From NCBI GenBank assembly GCA_964411125.1, contig CAYPJU010000042.1, forward strand, positions 1-51,614: 51,614 nt of DNA. Direction: 5' to 3'. The notes under the pieces are model-generated. The model had not been told where the DNA came from, did no database searches, and worked only from the letters and a program-made list of their open reading frames with translations. The position numbers were made by a program, and so were the translations under genes. This document shows, in pieces, positions 37,679 to 46,876 of this stretch (positions are counted from its first letter, which is position 1; each line of letters opens with the position of its first letter). This DNA comes from JBFIHF01 sp964411125. GTDB lineage: Bacteria > Myxococcota_A > Bradymonadia > Bradymonadales > Bradymonadaceae.

Positions 37679-40456
37679 ATGAAGAAGCGCACCCTCATCA
37701 TCGCCGGCTCGGCGACGGCGGCCCTCGTCGGGCTCGCCGCGGGCGCCGCCTTGCTCGGTCCTCGGATCCTCGAAGAAGAGATCGCGGAGCGCGTGAAGTC
37801 GCGGCTCGAAGCGCGCGGCGTGGAGGCGACCTGGGGCGCCTTCGAAGCGCGCGGGGGCGGAACCTTCGCGATCTCCGACGTCGAGGTGAAGGCGCCGCGC
37901 TACGGAGCGAGCCTCTCGAGCCGGGAGATGGAGGTCTCCGTGGCTGTCGGATCGATCTGGTCGGGGGACGTCAGGCTCACCGACGTGAAGCTCAACCCCG
38001 CGCGTGTGACGGTCGACCTCGACCGTGTGCTCGAGAGCGGCCTCGCCGAGGACGGCGAAACACCCGAAGAACCAGCCGACGACGACGGCGGCGGGTTTGT
38101 TCGCCGACTTCTCGAGAACCCCCCAACGGTCGAGCTCGTCGACGCCGAGCTCGAGCTGCTCCGAGACGGAAAACCCGCCGTGAAGATCACGGCCCCCTCG
38201 ATCGCAGTCGACGAGAGCTGGGGGAAGTTCAGCGTCGCGTTCGACGGCTCCGTCGAGCTGCTCAACGTGAAGCGAACTTCGATCCTGCGTCGCGAGATCC
38301 CCTGGCACTTCAGCGGCAGCGTCGATCCCTCCGCGGGGTCCTTCGAATACCAGATCCGTTCTCCCGACGAGGCGGACGCCCTCTTTCGGCTCTACGTTCC
38401 GGAACTGCTGCGCCTCGAAGTTCAGACCGTCTGGGGAGAAGGGACACTCGAGGATCGGACCGCGCAGGTGAACCTCGGCAATCTCGAGCTGGTCGTCGGG
38501 GGCGAGGAGTACGCCGCGCTGCACGCGAAAGCACCCCGGGCGGTCCTGTCGAGGCAACGCTCCGGACGGCCCAGGGTCGAGATCGTCGATCCCGTCGTCT
38601 ACGCCACCCCGTCGCGGAGGGGGAGGGCGATGGAAGTGATCGAGCTCTTTCGACCGAAGAAGTCGGAGCCCGAATCGGGCCCGGACGACGTTCGGGTCGG
38701 CGAGGACGATCCGGAACCGAAGACGCAGGTCGACGAACCTGCGAAAGACGCCGCGACTCAGAAGGGGGGCTCGGCGTTCTCGCGACTGGCGCGGCTCGCC
38801 TCGCAGACCGACGTCGAACTGTCGGGGCTCTCGGTCGGTGTGCATCTCGAAAAACAGGACGGGACTTTCAATTCGGTCACGCTCCTCGAACGGCTCGACA
38901 CGACGATCCGAGACGGGCTGGTTCGCGCGAAGGGGACGAGCGCCGGCGGCGAGTTCTTCGCCGAGGCCGAGGTCCTCCCCGGGCAGAGCTGGCCGCACTA
39001 TCTCATTGCGCGCGCGCGCGGCGTGCGGCTCGAGAAGGTCCCGGGCTTGTCGCGAGAAAGGTCGCAGCTCCCCAGCCGAGGGACGAGCGGCACCGTCGGC
39101 GGTGAGGTCGACCTCGACCTCGCCCTCACGATGCCGTCGAGGGGGATGGCGGGACCGCTGCTGCAGCTCCCCGGCGTCGGCGAGTTCCGCGTGCGGTGGC
39201 GCGACGGGATGCTCGACCTCGAAGGGGTCGCCGACGTCCCCGTCACCGGCATCGACACGGGCGCGGACTTCACATTCACACTCCAGCCCGAGATCGCCTC
39301 GGTCGAGATTACGGACGGTGTCGTCCGCTACGGGCCCGTGACCGCCGGGGTCACCGGGTCGATCACGGACTTCCCCCTCGACACCGAGTTCTACTTCGAC
39401 TGGTGGATCGAGGAGGTCGACTGCCAGACGATGTTCCGAGCTCTCCCCGATGCTCTCCTCGGCCCGTACAAAGAGGTCGAGTTCGACGGCGAGTGGGCGC
39501 CGACCGGGTGGCTCCGGTTTCCGCTCTACCGGCCGTTGGGGGTGAGGGCGAGCTTCGCGAACTACGAGGACCGCTGTACTCCGACCGCGCTCAATGCCGC
39601 GCAGGAAGCGTGGCCCGACGTCACCTTCGCGTCGCGAGCCCCCACGGGACCCCACGAATTCGCCGCTCCACTGCCGCGGGGCCGCGACCGGGCCGTGCTC
39701 GACGACGTCTACTGGCTGAACCGTCCGTTCATCAAGCGCGTCACCGAAGGGGTCTCCGATCCGGAGCAGGTGGAGATCTACGTCGGCCCGGGGACCCCGC
39801 AGTACGTGCCGATCGAGAAACTCCCGAGCTGGACCGGCGGAGCGGCCTACCTCAGCGAACAGATCGACTTCTACTTCGATGGGCCGGTGAGCGTCAGCCT
39901 CATGAAGAAGGCGATGCGCCTCAATCTGTCCAAGGGGCGGTTCGTCTACGGAGGCTCCACCGTCACGCAGCAGCTCGTCAAGAACCTGTTCCTGACCCGC
40001 GAGAAGACGATCGCCAGAAAGATCCAGGAGGCGCTGATCGCCTGGCGCATCGACGAGGCGATCGCCAAGGACCGGGTGCTCGAGCTCTACCTCAACTGCA
40101 TCGAGTTCGGGGAGGACGTCTACGGGATCGGGCCTGCCGCCCGACACTACTTCCAGAAGGACGCCCGCTACCTGACGCCGAAGGAGTCGATCTTCCTCGC
40201 CATGCTGAAGCCGGCGCCCTGGTTCGGTGAGCGCATCATGGAGCGCGGTACCACCCCGACCGGAGAGTACTTCACCAAGAGGATCGCCGAGCTGCACGAC
40301 CGGCTCGTCGACTACCACTACATCACCGACGAGCAGCGCGAAGCGCAGAAGCCCTATACGCTCGAGTGGGAAGGTGGGAAATACAAGGGGGCGCAGCCGA
40401 TCATGCTGCTGCCGATCTTCGGCGAGCCCGACCGGGCATCACCGTCGACCCCGTGA
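37679..40456 (+). CDS. AsmA-like protein fused to a GT51 peptidoglycan glycosyltransferase domain
   Basis: 925 residues. An N-terminal membrane helix (residues 5-30) is followed by about 650 residues of beta-rich AsmA/DUF748-type sequence with acidic Pro linkers. The C-terminal GT51 domain (about 700-880) keeps both catalytic Glu: Glu727 in motif 1 and Glu784 in RKIQE. It also has GGSTVTQQLVKNLFL (motif 2, 758 onward) and LELYLN (Glu802). Motif 1 is off-consensus: E-Q-I-D-F-Y-F-D-G where EDxxFxxHxG is normal. GT51 polymerises lipid II. The AsmA-like part suggests lipid handling between membranes. No transpeptidase domain. TACCTT lies eight bases before the ATG. Confidence 0.88.
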   Translation: MKKRTLIIAGSATAALVGLAAGAALLGPRILEEEIAERVKSRLEARGVEATWGAFEARGGGTFAISDVEVKAPRYGASLSSREMEVSVAVGSIWSGDVRLTDVKLNPARVTVDLDRVLESGLAEDGETPEEPADDDGGGFVRRLLENPPTVELVDAELELLRDGKPAVKITAPSIAVDESWGKFSVAFDGSVELLNVKRTSILRREIPWHFSGSVDPSAGSFEYQIRSPDEADALFRLYVPELLRLEVQTVWGEGTLEDRTAQVNLGNLELVVGGEEYAALHAKAPRAVLSRQRSGRPRVEIVDPVVYATPSRRGRAMEVIELFRPKKSEPESGPDDVRVGEDDPEPKTQVDEPAKDAATQKGGSAFSRLARLASQTDVELSGLSVGVHLEKQDGTFNSVTLLERLDTTIRDGLVRAKGTSAGGEFFAEAEVLPGQSWPHYLIARARGVRLEKVPGLSRERSQLPSRGTSGTVGGEVDLDLALTMPSRGMAGPLLQLPGVGEFRVRWRDGMLDLEGVADVPVTGIDTGADFTFTLQPEIASVEITDGVVRYGPVTAGVTGSITDFPLDTEFYFDWWIEEVDCQTMFRALPDALLGPYKEVEFDGEWAPTGWLRFPLYRPLGVRASFANYEDRCTPTALNAAQEAWPDVTFASRAPTGPHEFAAPLPRGRDRAVLDDVYWLNRPFIKRVTEGVSDPEQVEIYVGPGTPQYVPIEKLPSWTGGAAYLSEQIDFYFDGPVSVSLMKKAMRLNLSKGRFVYGGSTVTQQLVKNLFLTREKTIARKIQEALIAWRIDEAIAKDRVLELYLNCIEFGEDVYGIGPAARHYFQKDARYLTPKESIFLAMLKPAPWFGERIMERGTTPTGEYFTKRIAELHDRLVDYHYITDEQREAQKPYTLEWEGGKYKGAQPIMLLPIFGEPDRASPSTP

Positions 40457-40503
40457 GGGCGCCGACGACGCAGGAAAATCTGGAAATCGGAGGGGAGAAA
40501 AGA

Positions 40504-40577
40504 TGGGCCAGGAAGGAATCGAACCTTCAACCAACGGATTAAGAGTCCGCTGCTCTGCCTAGTTGAGCTACTGGCCC
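40504..40577 (-). tRNA. tRNA-Lys (CTT)
   Basis: 74 bases on the minus strand. Seven-base acceptor stem GGGCCAG/CTGGCCC; anticodon loop CTCTTAA gives CTT; T-loop GGTTCGATTCC. CCA is not encoded. Only one base separates it from tRNA-Arg. Confidence 0.97.
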
Positions 40578-40578
40578 G

Positions 40579-40652
<74 letters not shown>

Positions 40653-40659
40653 GTTCGAG

Positions 40660-40734
40660 GGTGGCTGACGGGATTTGAACCCGCGACCCCTGGTACCACA
40701 AACCAGTGCTCTAACCTACTGAGCTACAGCCACC
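40660..40734 (-). tRNA. tRNA-His (GTG)
   Basis: 75 bases on the minus strand including G-1 (40734), which pairs with C73 as expected for histidine. Acceptor GTGGCTG/CAGCCAC; anticodon loop TTGTGGT gives GTG. First tRNA of the three-gene operon. Confidence 0.97.
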
Positions 40735-40766
40735 GCAACCGCCGCGAATCCGTCGACGGGCCGGGA

Positions 40767-40795
40767 ACGATAAGTATGAGAACCGGGAGTGTCAA
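40767..40795 (-). promoter_or_regulatory. Sigma-70 promoter of the tRNA operon
   Basis: TTGACA (40795-40790), a 17-base spacer and TATCGT (40772-40767). Predicted start near 40760, about 26 bases before tRNA-His. Confidence 0.8.
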
Positions 40796-40979
40796 CGCTT
40801 TATTGCCACCACGACCCAGCGGCGAAGCAGACGCGGATCGTCGGCACCGACTTCTCCCCCGATCCCCATGAACCAGCGGCGGATCCGCGGGGTCGTTGAG
40901 CAGTTTTTCTCACTCGAAAGTTGTCAAAGCCCGTTTGCTGCGCACCTTAAGAGCGCGGTGTGTACAACGTGAAGAACGT

Positions 40980-41037
40980 TTGCCACCTCAAATGAAGCTG
41001 AATGTATACAATTGAACACGCCACCTTTTGCGGCGTG
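40980..41037 (+). promoter_or_regulatory. Promoter and leader hairpin of the NHL lipoprotein gene
   Basis: TTGCCA (40980-40985), 19 bases, TATACA (41005-41010). The long spacer is non-ideal; a TG immediately precedes the -10. A six-pair hairpin CACGCC/GGCGTG (41017-41037) follows in the leader, ahead of the Shine-Dalgarno AGAGGATG. The rest of 40735-40979 shows nothing beyond the tRNA promoter. Confidence 0.5.
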
Positions 41038-41055
41038 AGCTGAAGAGAGGATGAC

Positions 41056-44000
41056 ATGAATGCACGCGGATTTCTTATTAGCTGTCTCGTAGCGGCGGGG
41101 GCCACCGGCCTCGGCTGTGCGGGATGCGAAGAGGACCAGACGGACCTCAACAACGACCCCCGCTCCGAATGCATCGGCGACGATTGCTCGGAGCCGATCG
41201 ACGATCCGATCGATTCCCCGAACAACCCGTTCGACGACTTCGACCCCGACGACCCGAACAACTGCTCGGACGCCGAGATCTGCGACTGCACGCTCGGGCC
41301 GGACGGTGGTTTCTGCCTCACCGACTACTGCGGTGTGATCATGGAGCCGGGCGTCCTGACGCAGGAAGAGGAGATCACCCTCAAGACGATCGACGCGCCT
41401 TCCCGCATCGAAGAGGACGTCCTCGGACCGCGCGCCTGCTCGGTCAGCACGATCGACTCGAAGCCGACGGTTCCGTTCGAAGTGGTTGTCGGCTACGACC
41501 AGGAAGACATCGTCGAGGGCTTCGAAGAGACCGAGATCATCGGTGTCCACATCGAGCCTCGCAGCTCGCTCGCCGGTGACACTGCGCTCGACGTCCATCG
41601 TAATCGCGTGAGCTTCTCCGCCGTTCGCGGTGGCATCGTCGTCGCCGCGACCCTCCTCCCCGAGGAAGAGCGAGTCGAAGACGTGCTCGGGATTCCCGAC
41701 CTCGAGGTCGATGATCCGACCACCTTCGCTTACAACCTGTCGCAGTACTACATGTCTGCGTCCGCGTTCGACGGCGAGAAGTTCTATCTCGCCAACGGTC
41801 CCCGCGTCATGATCTGGAACGACGGCGTACCGTCGGACCCGACGACGCCGCCCGACGTCCTGCTGGGACGTCCCGATTTCGAGACGCAGTACATGCTCCC
41901 CTCGCCGTCGGCGTTCAGCGCTTCGGCGTCCGCAATCTGGACCGACGGTGAGAAGCTCGCCGTCGCCGAGGGCAACCGAATCCTCATCTGGGAAGGAATC
42001 CCGGAAGAGAGCTTCGCGCCCGCCGACATCGTGCTCGGCTTCGACACCTTCACCGGCTACGCGCCCAACCGAGGGCTCGAGCGTCCGACCGCCGGCACGC
42101 TCTTCGCGCCGGAAGGTATCTGGTCCGACGGTGAGAAGTTCGTCGTCGCCGACGCTTTGAACCATCGATTCCTGATCTGGAACTCTTTCCCGAAGATCAC
42201 CGGTCAGAAGGCCGACCTGGTCCTCGGGCAGCAGGACTTCGACGAGAACGTCATCAACGGTGGGCAGCTCCCTGCCTACCAGGCATGGGGCGTCTACTCG
42301 GACGGAGAGCGCCTGGCGGTCGCCAGCCGGTTCGCCTGTGAGTGCATCCACGTCTACAACTCGTGGCCGACGGAGAACAACCAGGCCCCCGACTACGAGG
42401 TCGGATACGAGCTCCCGATCACTCGCGTCGATCCGGTGACCTTCAACGAAGGCAACAGCCTGAGTGGATTCGGCGAAGACGGACTTTCGTTCCGCAACGG
42501 TGGTCGCGTCAGCATCTGGCGAGAGTGGCCGACCGAAACCCGTCCCGCAGACATCACGCTCGGCAAGTCGGAAGACACGCTGGGCGGGGTCTTGGGAGAC
42601 ATCACGGCCTCATCCTTCGGTTCCACGATCCCTTACGGCCACGTCAACTCCTCGAACGGGAAGTTCTTCGTGGGTGATGGTCGTCGCGTCCTCATCTGGA
42701 ACGAGCTGCCCGAAGCGAACTTCGCCCAGGCGGATCTGGAGATCGGCCAGCCGACGTTCAGCATCCTCGAGGAAAACGCCGACTACCGAGGCATTCGCGC
42801 GAACCGAGTGGCTCAGGCGACCGACGTCTCGACCGCACCGGGCGTGACCGTGGTCGCCGACCGCGGGAACAACCGCGTCTTGATCCTTCGTGGGACGGAC
42901 CCCTTCGCATCGCCGGAGATCACGATCCTCGGTCAGGACGACCCGAAGTCGTACTTCCCCAACCGCTGGACCGGCGCGGACGCCAATACCCTGGCTAGCC
43001 CGACCGGCGTGTGGACCGACGGCGAGATGCTCGCCGTGGCCGACTCCGGCAATCACCGCGTCTTGATCTGGAACGAGCTTCCGACGCAGAACGGCGAGCC
43101 CGCCGACGTGGTGCTCGGTCACGACCGGTTCGACAGCGATGCACAGAACGGTGGCCTGGGTGACCAGGACGGAGACGGCGACTTCGACGCCTCCGCGAGC
43201 ACTTTGCACTACCCTGGTGGCGTCTTCTCCGACGGAACTCGTCTCTTCGTCGCCGACACCTACAACCACCGTGTCCTGGTGTGGAACACCATTCCGACCA
43301 CGAGCGGCACTGCGGCCGACGACCTGATTGGTCAGCCGGACATGAGTTCGAACGAGCCGAACCGCGGACTGGGCTTCTTCGCCCGTGACGCCGATACGCT
43401 GGCGCGACCTGTCGACGTGCAGACGCTGCCCGACGGTACCATCGCGATCGCCGACTCCGAGAACAACCGCGTCTTGATCTTCGACACTGTCGGAGCCAAT
43501 GCTGCGGCGACGGCCGTCCTCGGTCAGATCAATTTCGTCGGCAATCTCTCCCCCGACTACATGTCGGGTCCGAACATCGGTGCTCCGCGTCCCGACTACC
43601 TCAAGGAAGCTGCGGCGAACACGCTTCGTAAGCCCTGGTCGATCGATTGGACCGGCGACACGCTTCTGGTGGCCGACCGCGGCAACAATCGCGTCCTCGA
43701 GTTCGACGTCATCGCGACCGGCGCGAGCGCCAGCGTGGTGTACGGCCAGCCCGACTTCGAGACCCGTGCGGCCAACGAAGAGTCGGTGACCCGCAAGACC
43801 CTGCGCTTCCCGCAGGGCGTCGCGACTCTCCCTTCCGGTGAGCGCATCATTGTCGACACGGAGAACAACCGCGTCCTCGGTTACGTGATGGGTACCACCG
43901 CCGACCACATCTTTGGCCAGAACCTCTTCTACGAGAACGGTCTGAACGGTGCCTCCCCGGCGCTCGACAGCATCAACTCGCCCGGCGGAATCGCGCTCGA

Positions 44001-45012
44001 GGCGGGCGGCAAGCACCTGTGGGTCGCTGACAAGATGAACCACCGTATCGTCCGCTACGAAGGCCGTAACCAGGTCCTCGTGCTCGGGCAGGAAGAGCGT
44101 GGAGACGCTGCCCTGAACGGCGGCAACCCCGAACCGGTCGCGTGGAGCTTCAACGAGCCGACCGACGTCTGGACGGACGGTGACCAGCTCATCGTCGCCG
44201 ACCGTGGCAACAACCGTGTCCTCATTTGGAACACGGTGCCGACCACGGGGACGGAGCCGGCCGATGTCGTGCTCGGTCAGACCAACTTCAGCTCGGGTGA
44301 AACCAACGCCGGCGGTGACCAGCTCGCTGGTAGGAACACCCTGGCATCCCCCGAAGGCGTGTACGTCGATGACGAAGGCGTCCTTTACGTCTCCGACTCG
44401 GCGAACAACCGTGTCCTCGTGTGGGAGCAGGTTCCGAACAGCAACGGAGCGCCGGCCGATCGCGTGATCTGCCAGGCGGACTTCAACGAGAACCAGGCCA
44501 ACCGCGCGACCGGCGATGCGATCCCCAACGGCTGTTCGGGACCGACCGACGTGCTCGTCGTCGGAAAGCATCTCTGGATCGCCGACTCCCGCAACAACCG
44601 CGTCGTGCGGTACGAGACCGCAGCGAACTCGAACAGCTCCGCGGACATCGTCCTGGGGCAGCCGTCGCTGACCGATCGCCTTCCGAACCTCGGTGAGGAT
44701 TACCCCTCCGCGGCGACGATGACGAACCCGGTGCGGATCGAGTATGATGGTCGTACCTTCTGGGTCGTCGACCGTGGCAACAACCGAGCGCTCAAGTGGG
44801 ACGTTCCTCCGACGCAGACTTTCACCCCTGCTTCGCAGGTCCTCGGTCAGGAAGTGATGGACACTGCCGTCCCCGCTGCCAACACGGAAGGACTCGCTTC
44901 CCCTTACGGGATCGCCGTGATGCCTGGAGCGTTCAATCAGACGTACGTGTGGATCTCGGACTCCGACCGAAACCGCGTGATCGTGTTCGAACACGTCGCG
45001 CGACCGTTCTGA
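41056..45012 (+). CDS. Giant lipoprotein with about 18 NHL-like repeats
   Basis: 1318 residues. Signal peptide ends LGCAGC (lipobox-like), then an Asp/Asn/Cys-rich N-terminal spacer. From about residue 230 to the end there are about 18 copies of a roughly 58-residue unit. Each unit has an ADxxNxRVLIWN core and a PADVVLGQxDF core (examples: HRVLIWNELPTQNGEPADVV; NRVLVWEQVPNSNGAPADRV). These are NHL-type beta-propeller blades, enough for about three six-bladed propellers. Such lipoproteins are common in Myxococcota genomes; roles are unproven, surface binding being likely. Good Shine-Dalgarno. The YdjM-like gene begins one base past the stop. Confidence 0.9.
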   Translation: MNARGFLISCLVAAGATGLGCAGCEEDQTDLNNDPRSECIGDDCSEPIDDPIDSPNNPFDDFDPDDPNNCSDAEICDCTLGPDGGFCLTDYCGVIMEPGVLTQEEEITLKTIDAPSRIEEDVLGPRACSVSTIDSKPTVPFEVVVGYDQEDIVEGFEETEIIGVHIEPRSSLAGDTALDVHRNRVSFSAVRGGIVVAATLLPEEERVEDVLGIPDLEVDDPTTFAYNLSQYYMSASAFDGEKFYLANGPRVMIWNDGVPSDPTTPPDVLLGRPDFETQYMLPSPSAFSASASAIWTDGEKLAVAEGNRILIWEGIPEESFAPADIVLGFDTFTGYAPNRGLERPTAGTLFAPEGIWSDGEKFVVADALNHRFLIWNSFPKITGQKADLVLGQQDFDENVINGGQLPAYQAWGVYSDGERLAVASRFACECIHVYNSWPTENNQAPDYEVGYELPITRVDPVTFNEGNSLSGFGEDGLSFRNGGRVSIWREWPTETRPADITLGKSEDTLGGVLGDITASSFGSTIPYGHVNSSNGKFFVGDGRRVLIWNELPEANFAQADLEIGQPTFSILEENADYRGIRANRVAQATDVSTAPGVTVVADRGNNRVLILRGTDPFASPEITILGQDDPKSYFPNRWTGADANTLASPTGVWTDGEMLAVADSGNHRVLIWNELPTQNGEPADVVLGHDRFDSDAQNGGLGDQDGDGDFDASASTLHYPGGVFSDGTRLFVADTYNHRVLVWNTIPTTSGTAADDLIGQPDMSSNEPNRGLGFFARDADTLARPVDVQTLPDGTIAIADSENNRVLIFDTVGANAAATAVLGQINFVGNLSPDYMSGPNIGAPRPDYLKEAAANTLRKPWSIDWTGDTLLVADRGNNRVLEFDVIATGASASVVYGQPDFETRAANEESVTRKTLRFPQGVATLPSGERIIVDTENNRVLGYVMGTTADHIFGQNLFYENGLNGASPALDSINSPGGIALEAGGKHLWVADKMNHRIVRYEGRNQVLVLGQEERGDAALNGGNPEPVAWSFNEPTDVWTDGDQLIVADRGNNRVLIWNTVPTTGTEPADVVLGQTNFSSGETNAGGDQLAGRNTLASPEGVYVDDEGVLYVSDSANNRVLVWEQVPNSNGAPADRVICQADFNENQANRATGDAIPNGCSGPTDVLVVGKHLWIADSRNNRVVRYETAANSNSSADIVLGQPSLTDRLPNLGEDYPSAATMTNPVRIEYDGRTFWVVDRGNNRALKWDVPPTQTFTPASQVLGQEVMDTAVPAANTEGLASPYGIAVMPGAFNQTYVWISDSDRNRVIVFEHVARPF

Positions 45013-45013
45013 C

Positions 45014-45511
45014 ATGACGCCACCGGGGCATCTGGCGATGGCGTACTTCGCGGTTCGCCAGACCGCCCCGGACAGGGTTCGCCCCGGCGTCGCAGCCCTC
45101 GCGATGTTGGGAGCTCTCCTCCCCGACTTCATCGACAAGACATTGTTGGTGGTCGGGGTTTTCCCTTGGGGGCGCACCGTCGGACACAGCCTGATCGTCT
45201 GGGCGCTGCTCGGCGGTATCCTCACCATCGCCTTCGCCACCCTGCGCCCCTGGCCACCCGCGCGTGGGCTCGGCATCGGGGTCGGGTCTCACTTCGTCGC
45301 CGACGCCGTGGACGACGTTTTCGCCGGCTTCCTACAGACGTCCTATCCGCTCACGAGCTGGTTCGCCTGGCCCGTCGCAAACCCCGACCAGTGGGAGTGG
45401 CGGGTCCTGCCGTTGCTACGGCGCCCCGAGACGATCCCCACGATGCTCGAGATCGCCGCGGTGACGGCCGTCGTAATGTTCATGGTGTGGGACGCGCGCC
45501 GTTGGCGCTGA
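45014..45511 (+). CDS. YdjM/DUF457-like membrane metal-dependent hydrolase
   Basis: 165 residues, about four membrane helices. Conserved family words: N-terminal PPGHLAMAYF, GALLPDFIDK, VGHSLIVW and GSHFVADAVDD, with His and Asp expected to bind metal near the membrane surface. Starts one base after the NHL gene stop, so it is co-transcribed. Its TGA abuts the convergent gene's stop with no gap. Confidence 0.82.
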   Translation: MTPPGHLAMAYFAVRQTAPDRVRPGVAALAMLGALLPDFIDKTLLVVGVFPWGRTVGHSLIVWALLGGILTIAFATLRPWPPARGLGIGVGSHFVADAVDDVFAGFLQTSYPLTSWFAWPVANPDQWEWRVLPLLRRPETIPTMLEIAAVTAVVMFMVWDARRWR

Positions 45512-46225
45512 TCAGATGCGGATGCCGAACCCGAAGACGAGGCTCGAGTTTCGCTGACCGTACGCTTCGTCGGTGACCGTGAAGGAGTTCCCCTGGCCAT
45601 CGTCGAGCGTCACCGCATTGAAGCCGAACTCGGCGAGGAACCGATACTCCGCGAAGAGCAAGAAGAGGTTGTCGGCGAACCCGAGGCGCAGGCCGAAGAC
45701 CGGTCCTGCGAAGATCGCTGAGCCAGTCCCCGCGACCTCTGCGTCGCTGCTGTCGAAGTCGATCTTGAACCGATAGAGGTTCGCGCCCCCCATCAACCCG
45801 GCCACCGGGTCGAGCGTCGTCCCCCCCATCGACGGATTGAGAAGCCCTCCGATCGTTCCGAGGTGAAGATTGATTCGCCCGTAGGGAGCGTAGTTGGACG
45901 CGGAGATGTTGCCTTCGCTGAACGCCGAGACGAGACCGCACAGGACGCAGTAGCCGTACCCGAAGCCCCCACCCACCGACAGCGCCATGTCGCCAGCGAA
46001 GCCGACGATGCCGATGTCGAGGGCGGGCTCGACGTTGAGATAGAGGAGGTTGAAGCCGACATTGACGAGCCCGTCGATGTCGCCGGCGCCAAACACGGGC
46101 TCGGGCTCGGGCGGCCCATCGGCGACCGACTCTCCTTCTTCGGTCGCCACGTCCTGTGAAAAAGCCGCCTGCGGTACGAGGACCGCGGCGGCTACGATGA
46201 GGGTGAGGAGCAGTTTGTTCTTCAT
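45512..46225 (-). CDS. Predicted outer-membrane beta-barrel protein
   Basis: 237 residues. ATG 46225 is chosen because it opens the signal peptide (MKNKLLLTLIVAAAVLVP, ending AAFSQ) and follows GGAGG. A Glu/Pro-rich spacer (PPEPEPVFG) precedes about ten amphipathic Gly/aromatic strands (LNVGFNLLYLNVEP-like, GGGFGYGYCVLCGL). The terminal segment SLVFGFGIRI fits a barrel end. Two Cys (YCVLC) are unusual. Function unknown. Confidence 0.8.
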   Translation of the reverse strand: MKNKLLLTLIVAAAVLVPQAAFSQDVATEEGESVADGPPEPEPVFGAGDIDGLVNVGFNLLYLNVEPALDIGIVGFAGDMALSVGGGFGYGYCVLCGLVSAFSEGNISASNYAPYGRINLHLGTIGGLLNPSMGGTTLDPVAGLMGGANLYRFKIDFDSSDAEVAGTGSAIFAGPVFGLRLGFADNLFLLFAEYRFLAEFGFNAVTLDDGQGNSFTVTDEAYGQRNSSLVFGFGIRI

Positions 46226-46259
46226 CTCGCCTCCTGGCCTTGCGGAGGAGGCCCGAAGT

Positions 46260-46784
46260 TCACTCCCTGGACTTCGGTCCGATCTCCTCCATACCCTCTG
46301 TTGTATTGTCCTGCTCTTCTTCCCTGTCAACTTCGCCGCCATCCGGTGCTTCTGCGGCAGTCATCGGCAGCGTCTCGCCGATGAGTTTACGGTAGGCCCA
46401 GCGAGACCCCATCGAGGCGCCCATCCCGAGGGCTAGCGCTGCGGGGCCCATCGTCCCCGTGACCATGTAGACGGCCACGGTGCCGGCGGTGCCCGACGCG
46501 CTCGTCACGAAGCCACAGCCGGCTTCGGCGGCGACGTGCTTGGCCGCGCCACCGGTGTCGAGCCGTCCTTCGCGAACCGCGCCGGCCGCTTGCATCACTC
46601 CCATCCCGCCGTCGACGATCGCTCCTGCCATCCCGGCCCGACCGCAGAGGCGTGCGACCTCCGTCACCGGGCCCGATTGCACGACGACTCGAGCCGCGGC
46701 GAGCGCTTTGCGGCCCTTCTCGCTGCGCGCCGCCTTGCGGCCGAGGTCGAGGGTCTTCCGAACGAGTTCCGTCTTGTAGTCCAT
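46260..46784 (-). CDS. Gly/Ala-rich hydrophobic protein of unknown function
   Basis: 174 residues. The N-terminal third is basic and helical (RKTLDLGRKAARSEKGRKAL). The middle is Gly/Ala/Thr-rich with glycine-zipper-like hydrophobic stretches (GTVAVYMVTGTMGPAALALG) that may insert in membrane. The tail is acidic (DREEEQDNTTEG). ATG 46784 was chosen over GTG 46790 because GGAGT sits before it. Lies upstream of the beta-barrel gene on the same strand, 34 bases apart, so they are probably one operon. Confidence 0.72.
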   Translation of the reverse strand: MDYKTELVRKTLDLGRKAARSEKGRKALAAARVVVQSGPVTEVARLCGRAGMAGAIVDGGMGVMQAAGAVREGRLDTGGAAKHVAAEAGCGFVTSASGTAGTVAVYMVTGTMGPAALALGMGASMGSRWAYRKLIGETLPMTAAEAPDGGEVDREEEQDNTTEGMEEIGPKSRE

Positions 46785-46876
46785 GCTCACTCCTGATGTC
46801 GTCGGGCTGGCGCTAGCCCCGCGGCGTACGCTATTTTACCACGTCCGCAGCGAATCCCTGAATTCGAAGATAAACC

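Noticed and set aside
37664..40318. 884-residue open frame antisense to the AsmA-GT51 gene
   Set aside because: Same GC-driven shadow effect; no recognisable domain, while the sense strand has clear GT51 motifs.
42610..45276. 888-residue open frame antisense to the NHL lipoprotein
   Set aside because: It mirrors the repeats of the sense protein and has no independent features.
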